Shown here: positions 61,001 through 64,000 of the stretch, piece after piece
How positions within the stretch are numbered: position 1 is the first letter of the stretch
Layout of the letters: every line of letters begins with the position of its first letter
Assembly (NCBI GenBank): GCA_015143295.1
Contig: CM026557.1
Span: 21,175,760-21,239,759 of the forward strand
Length of the DNA: 64,000 nt
Direction of reading: 5' to 3'
DNA from: Tetracentron sinense
Taxonomy: Eukaryota > Streptophyta > Magnoliopsida > Trochodendrales > Trochodendraceae
Program-made: the position numbers and the translations under genes
The notes under the pieces: generated by a model
Told to the model about the DNA's origin: nothing
Database searches by the model: none
The model's input: the letters and a program-made list of their open reading frames with translations, nothing else

Positions 61001-61652
61001 ATGCAGGATAATTTTTCAATTGAGCAAACTAACAGTCTGAAAAATTCCTCTCTTACTTCTAATTTGGCTTCCAAGAGTCAACCCCAGCTTTCTCGGTATG
61101 CCTTTCTTGATAGACTGATATATCTTGCAAATAATTGGTGAGATAAGTCCATATCTTACTGTCTTCTTACATCAATTTGTAGCAGTCCTGAGCATTCAGC
61201 AGCTTCAGCTGCATCTGCCAAAGATAGTATGGCGCAAGCTTATCAAACGACTGAACACTGTACCGAAAACACATTTCGCAGTGTTGCCGAGCTTTCTCTG
61301 GGTAGTGAAAGGTTATCCGGTTTGTCCACTGTTGATATGGTACTCTTCCTCTCTCTCTCTCTCTCTGTCTCTCTGATTTTCTCTATCTCGATTGGTATAT
61401 TTAATGCATAACTCTGTTGAAGTAATATGAGATTATTATGCTCTTGTAGGATAAAGCATTGAAGGGACTGGTTGCTCGTGATCAGCCTGCCATTTCCCAT
61501 ACACCCGCTGATTCTTCTGAAAGATATGGCGATTTTCCATCTACCCATTCGGGCAATTTCAATTCTGAATTCCATATTCCTGGTCAAAAGAGTCCTCTGG
61601 ATTTTACGCTGAAAACTAATATGCGGTTGGTTTCGTCGTCTTCTGTGAATTG
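49044..61652 (+). CDS. DONSON: DONSON homologue (replication-fork protein), 3' end outside window
   Basis: Coding exons are 49044-49160, 51860-51930, 52004-52142, 61007-61095, 61186-61339 and 61450-61652. All have GT/AG borders and compatible phases, giving 257 codons without a stop. The start [13 protein letters not shown] is followed by [33 protein letters not shown], a Ser-rich linker, [28 protein letters not shown] and [20 protein letters not shown]. The order and the PLDFTLKT block match plant 'downstream neighbour of Son' proteins; in animals DONSON works at replication forks. The remaining C-terminal half must lie right of 64000, as 61653-64000 shows no exon. The 8.9-kb fourth intron (counting the 5' UTR intron; 52143-61006) holds nested retroelements. 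Identification is from remembered family features; the reading frame is direct. The start ATG is the first in its exon and has G at +4. Confidence 0.75.
49861..50045. repeat. gcctc-rich repeat related to 7826-8898
   Basis: It contains cctcaaggcatgaggcacgcgcc and gcttgagcctcggctcaag words (positions 49890-50010, given in part) and ends cattttaaaatactg, like the ttttaaagcactg end at 8885-8898. Probably a partial second copy, in a DONSON intron. Confidence 0.55.
50200..50325 (-). other. atpA: Plastid atpA fragment (NUPT)
   Basis: The minus strand reads [19 protein letters not shown] then [16 protein letters not shown], matching the plastid ATP synthase alpha subunit around its nucleotide-binding region. 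The plastid form (ALAEYF.YRERHT) is recognised rather than the mitochondrial one. Identity stops abruptly after RQM, and the upstream residues are unrelated. It is therefore a short, decayed nuclear insert of plastid DNA in an intron, not a gene. Confidence 0.8.
50450..50665. repeat. C-rich low-complexity tract
   Basis: It is dominated by ccaccaccacc, ccccatcc and ccaccaccccaccctcacc on the plus strand. It gives spurious Pro-rich frames. Intronic. Confidence 0.7.
50666..51859. other. Remainder of DONSON intron 2
   Basis: T-rich intron sequence with ctctctttttctc tracts. No element ends or exons were recognised up to the acceptor at 51859. Confidence 0.5.
52392..52517 (-). pseudogene. Orphan exon-like fragment, 42 codons
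   Basis: The minus strand between an AG acceptor (cataag/gctcct) and a GT donor (gccacc/gtatac) is open and reads [20 protein letters not shown] then [20 protein letters not shown]. It is a charged, helix-prone segment with normal codon composition. I do not recognise the protein. It lies antisense in the large DONSON intron. It could be a captured exon, a processed fragment or chance. Confidence 0.35.
53930..54440 (+). pseudogene. Decayed LINE RNase H-like remnant
   Basis: Plus-strand pieces ([10 protein letters not shown], then [15 protein letters not shown], then a frame-shifted [14 protein letters not shown] end) follow the order of plant L1 RNase H domains. It contains an 81-bp tandem duplication: tgttcatatttt/tgttcatatttc at 54311 and 54392, both leading to ctctcaaaagcgctaattgt. 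Weak but consistent. Confidence 0.45.
55200..55620. repeat. ggctgga/gggaatag-rich imperfect minisatellite
   Basis: The words gaatagggctggaacagtgt and ggctggggaa recur irregularly. Minus-strand Pro-rich frames over it are artefacts. Confidence 0.65.
55665..56880 (-). pseudogene. Copia protease and integrase remnant
   Basis: The protease region holds [18 protein letters not shown] (family DSGA motif changed to DMGA) and [12 protein letters not shown]. Integrase pieces are split over frames and include a decayed zinc-binding region, IIFVRIV-type core wording and [19 protein letters not shown]. The sequence stops at KKYWLEACN. Multiple frameshifts and the Ser>Met change in the active-site motif mark it as dead. 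Confidence 0.75.
56920..59590 (+). mobile_element. L1-type LINE, 2671 bp, 5'-truncated, with TSD
   Basis: It is inserted in the Copia gag. The target duplication is atgtccctgag (56909-56919) versus atgtccctaag (59591-59601), following an A-rich tail. ORF2 pieces read [80 protein letters not shown] (the YxDD catalytic box as YTDD), [19 protein letters not shown] and [14 protein letters not shown] near the C-terminus. Several frameshifts and stops occur. A G19 tract at 58361-58379 sits where the family has a Gly-rich FLWGG region. Confidence 0.9.
59597..60433 (-). pseudogene. Copia gag, 278-codon open part
   Basis: [20 protein letters not shown] leads into the Copia gag domain ([46 protein letters not shown]). 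It ends in Arg/Gly-rich sequence ([14 protein letters not shown]). The open frame stops at a TAG in the right-hand LINE target duplication; the matching left copy reads CAG, so the stop arose after or with the LINE insertion. The knuckle (CQICFLQG, then [10 protein letters not shown]) continues on the other side of the LINE. Confidence 0.88.
61186..61188 (+). promoter_or_regulatory. NAGNAG tandem splice acceptor of the fifth coding exon
   Basis: The acceptor reads ttgtagcag/tcctgag. Splicing after TAG (61182) or CAG (61185) both keep the frame. The first gives Arg-Ser-Pro-Glu, the second Arg-Pro-Glu. The exon coordinates used for the gene take the downstream site. Confidence 0.6.
61346..61376. 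repeat. (CT)n tract beside the exon-5 donor
   Basis: A CT run begins about 8 nt after the GT donor at 61340. It is a likely polymorphic intronic microsatellite. Another short TG/TA run lies at about 61710-61730. Confidence 0.85.
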
Positions 61653-62150
61653 GTGAGCGATACATCTCATTTTGGGGTTTACTTCCTAGAATAGGCTGTT
61701 ACATCATACATGTGTGTGTGTATATATAATACATTGTGCTTGAGAAATTTCTGCTTGCTTTGGACGGTGAATAGAGTGTTTAAGTATGTCTAACTTTAAT
61801 TTAAGTGTATACACAAGCGTTTGTGCTAGATGTGCTTAGTTGCATGTAAGTAAATGTTTATGTTAGATGGATGTCATAACAGGAACTCACAGACAGTATT
61901 GGGTTTTGTGTACTGGATGCTGGTGGTTTAGGGTAATTTTCTAAGGAATTTGCATGCACTTTTATAGTTATATACAAATGGACACACAAGTGAAGCTGAA
62001 AGCATGAATTTTGTCAGTTATTAGAAGCTGTCCTCACTAGCACCTATTTGCAACTTCTAATGTTAATCATATGCCTCTGGACATGGACGATTGAGATGTT
62101 TCAAATTTTTTGATATGCATTTAATGTTTTTGAAAGTTGGTTGTAGTACC
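61653..62150. other. Start of DONSON intron 6
   Basis: This follows the donor gtgagc at 61653. No exon or element was recognised before the MITE. Confidence 0.5.
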
Positions 62151-62946
62151 CAAGATTGTTAAATCGTAATTGAATCGTAAAATCGTTTTAGGACCGATCC
62201 GATTCAAATCGGGATTCAAATCGTGAATTGTAAGATTCAATCCATTTTTTTAAAAAATTGTTTAAAAATAGAAAAAATTACTCAATAAATCAGAAAAATA
62301 GAATAATCTATTACGCAAAAGATCTCATTCATAGCTATTTCTATTGATAAAAGAAAGTAATGAACATTTTACTGTATACAGCTATACATTATAAAAAATG
62401 CGATGAACTCTATAAAATGAAAAAAAACCTAATATCATTAAAGATAATTCAGCAAAAGTAAACTCATATAATCATGTTATATGAGATCAAGTATCAAAAG
62501 ACTTGCTTAATTAAAAATACTAATAAAATAAACTATCAGGTTTTTCCAAAATCCAACTTCATCATCTTTCTTCTTCCTCATTTCTTTTTTTTTGTTCTTT
62601 TTTTTTTCCTCATTTTACAGCATTTCAGCAACAAAGAGAAAACCTAAATAGGGGTTTTGGGATGTCCTAACAGGGGTTTTTCTGTTTCTTCCCTCTTCTT
62701 AAAAGACATTAAGTATCTTTAGAAAATCAAAAGAATAAAAAATATTTTTTAAGTATTGGTTCATAAAAGGGGTTTCGTGCTCGAATCGCATGAATCGTAT
62801 TATTTAAATCGTAAATTGTAATCTAAATCGCAAATCGAATAAGATTTACCCAATTAAGATTTCCACCACTGATTTTAATCGTTTTGCTTGGGATTCGAAT
62901 CAAATCGTAGGATTCGAATCGCAAATTGCAAGGATTTAACAACATG
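62151..62946. mobile_element. DNA-transposon MITE, 796 bp, with 8-bp TSD
   Basis: The duplication gtagtacc is perfect at 62143-62150 and 62947-62954. The ends caagattgttaaatcg and (complement) catgttgttaaatcct are inverted repeats. Subterminal DNA is rich in aatcgtaaatcg and gattcgaatc words. The 8-bp duplication favours hAT. Non-coding. Confidence 0.85.
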
Positions 62947-62954
62947 GTAGTACC

Positions 62955-63690
62955 GTTTTTTTTCTTTTTTTGGTGAAGTTCCCTCTTACAAGCAAAGAGG
63001 TAGCTAATGATCGCTAACCACATTCTTCATTAGTTTTTCACAGGCTGTTTGTCCCATAGACATGTTAATTTTAAAAGTAGACTGTTGCGAGGACGCTCTA
63101 AAACGGTATTGTTTAGTGAGACAAGTTTCACAATGTTGGTGCAAACTTTGATGTGGAAGAGGGAAGAAATGTTGTATGGAAGTGGGACATGAACTTTTAC
63201 TACAATATGCTATCTCTTGATATGTAAAATTATGAAAGAAACATAATACAGCCATTTACAATGTAAAAAGAATGAATTTACCCTCCTTCATGCATGCTCA
63301 TCATTTTGTTTTTCTAGTGCTGCCCATTCTTGTATACATAACTGGTAGGACACAAACTATTTACTACATTTTTTATTTTTATGATTTGTAAAATGATAAA
63401 AGAAACAGAATACACCCATTACCTATATAAAAAGAGTGAGTTTACCGGCCCTCCTTCGTGCATGCTCATCATTTCGTTTTATAGTGTCACCCTTTCTTTT
63501 ACATGCTGCTTTTACATATTTTCCTTCTATTTCAACATTTTTCCATTATGCCTTGACTTCAAAATTGTTTTTTTCCCTACATGTCCACAGCACGCACCAG
63601 CAACTTGTTTTGGTGTACTTTTTGTCTTAGCGTTTTTACTGTTTTCACTCTGAACTTTTATCTTGCAAGCTATAATGTCCGTGAGTCTTA
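62955..63690. other. Intron sequence with a diverged direct repeat
   Basis: Wording at 63229-63320 (gaaacataatacagcc...tcatgcatgctcatcattt) recurs at 63400-63480 (gaaacagaatacaccc...cgtgcatgctcatcattt), a diverged ~175-bp-spaced duplication. No exon is seen. Confidence 0.55.
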
Positions 63691-63759
63691 TTGAACCAAG
63701 TTAATGGCAGAATAAAAGTATTGAATCGAATCTCGTCATTGGATCCATATTGTTTAAGT

Positions 63760-63943
63760 GATGGATCACCTCTTGGATTGATCATTACCTACAAGTCATG
63801 GTGAATCTTATGGGCTTAAACAGTCCCCTAGAGCATGGTTTGAAAGATTTAGTGAAGTAATGAAGAAAATGAAATATACTTTGTATATTAAGTACTATAG
63901 TTCTTATCGTGTAGATGACATTGTTGAGATATGTAGTAGTACA
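63760..63943 (+). pseudogene. Copia reverse transcriptase fragment
   Basis: The plus strand reads SHGESYGLKQSPRAWFERFS then MKKMKYTL and YRVDDIVE. The YGLKQSPRAWF block and the VDD box are hallmarks of Copia RT. Only about 60 codons are present, and the usual spacing between the blocks is shortened. It is followed immediately by a hAT MITE start. Confidence 0.8.
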
Positions 63944-64000
63944 CATAGTAACAAAGTTCTCGAATAATTCCCGAATTGCACCCGAACTATTCATTTTTTA
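63944..64000. mobile_element. Start of hAT MITE copy 2, cut by window end
   Basis: catagtaacaaagttctcga matches the (complement) terminal sequence catagtgacaaagttggg of the 15925-16225 element. Both continue with aattattcccgaatt-like words. Like copy 1, it sits inside Copia pol. Confidence 0.65.

Overview
The window is nuclear DNA of a repeat-rich flowering plant. Genes are intron-split with GT/AG borders, and there are tRNA-derived SINEs, hAT, MULE and PIF/Harbinger transposons, Copia and Gypsy-type LTR elements, L1-type LINEs and a plastid DNA fragment. The species cannot be fixed from sequence alone. Only two cellular protein genes are recognised. Most of the rest is nested or decayed mobile DNA, with AT-rich spacer between. 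I found no operon, CRISPR array, rRNA gene or functional tRNA gene. Layout: 1-4.9 kb is spacer with one SINE and small inverted-repeat elements. 4.94-9.48 kb (minus) is the 3' two thirds of a calcium-dependent protein kinase (CDPK) gene; it carries a stop codon, a 1-bp deletion, a 44-bp exon deletion and a damaged EF-hand, so it is a pseudogene or dead allele. One of its introns holds a gcctc-rich repeat with a 292-bp MULE-type MITE inside. 10.16-13.48 kb is a 3.3-kb solo LTR with a perfect 5-bp target duplication. 13.7-16.2 kb is a tandem repeat and a wrecked Copia gag-pol interrupted by a hAT MITE. 17.3-25.3 kb holds two more solo LTRs around a 1.85-kb inverted-repeat element. 25.9-30.5 kb holds a LINE remnant and several MITEs. 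30.60-35.84 kb is a complete but decayed autonomous-type hAT transposon. 36-40.35 kb holds a second copy of the MULE MITE and a 2.9-kb hAT-type element with a solo LTR nested in it. 41.26-46.91 kb is a complete but decayed PIF/Harbinger transposon with both of its genes. From about 47.96 kb to beyond the right edge lies the one apparently intact gene, a plus-strand homologue of DONSON (downstream neighbour of Son, a replication-fork protein). Six coding exons are present and at least one is missing to the right. Its introns hold a plastid atpA fragment, an exon-like orphan fragment, a Copia element split by a 2.7-kb LINE, a 0.8-kb hAT-type MITE and a Copia RT fragment. The strongest results are boundary-defined elements with target-site duplications that can be read directly, and the nesting order these give. 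I do not see a convincing new biochemical system. The most unusual sequence structure is the set of near-palindromes and the 20/60-bp higher-order repeat inside the 3.3-kb solo LTR.
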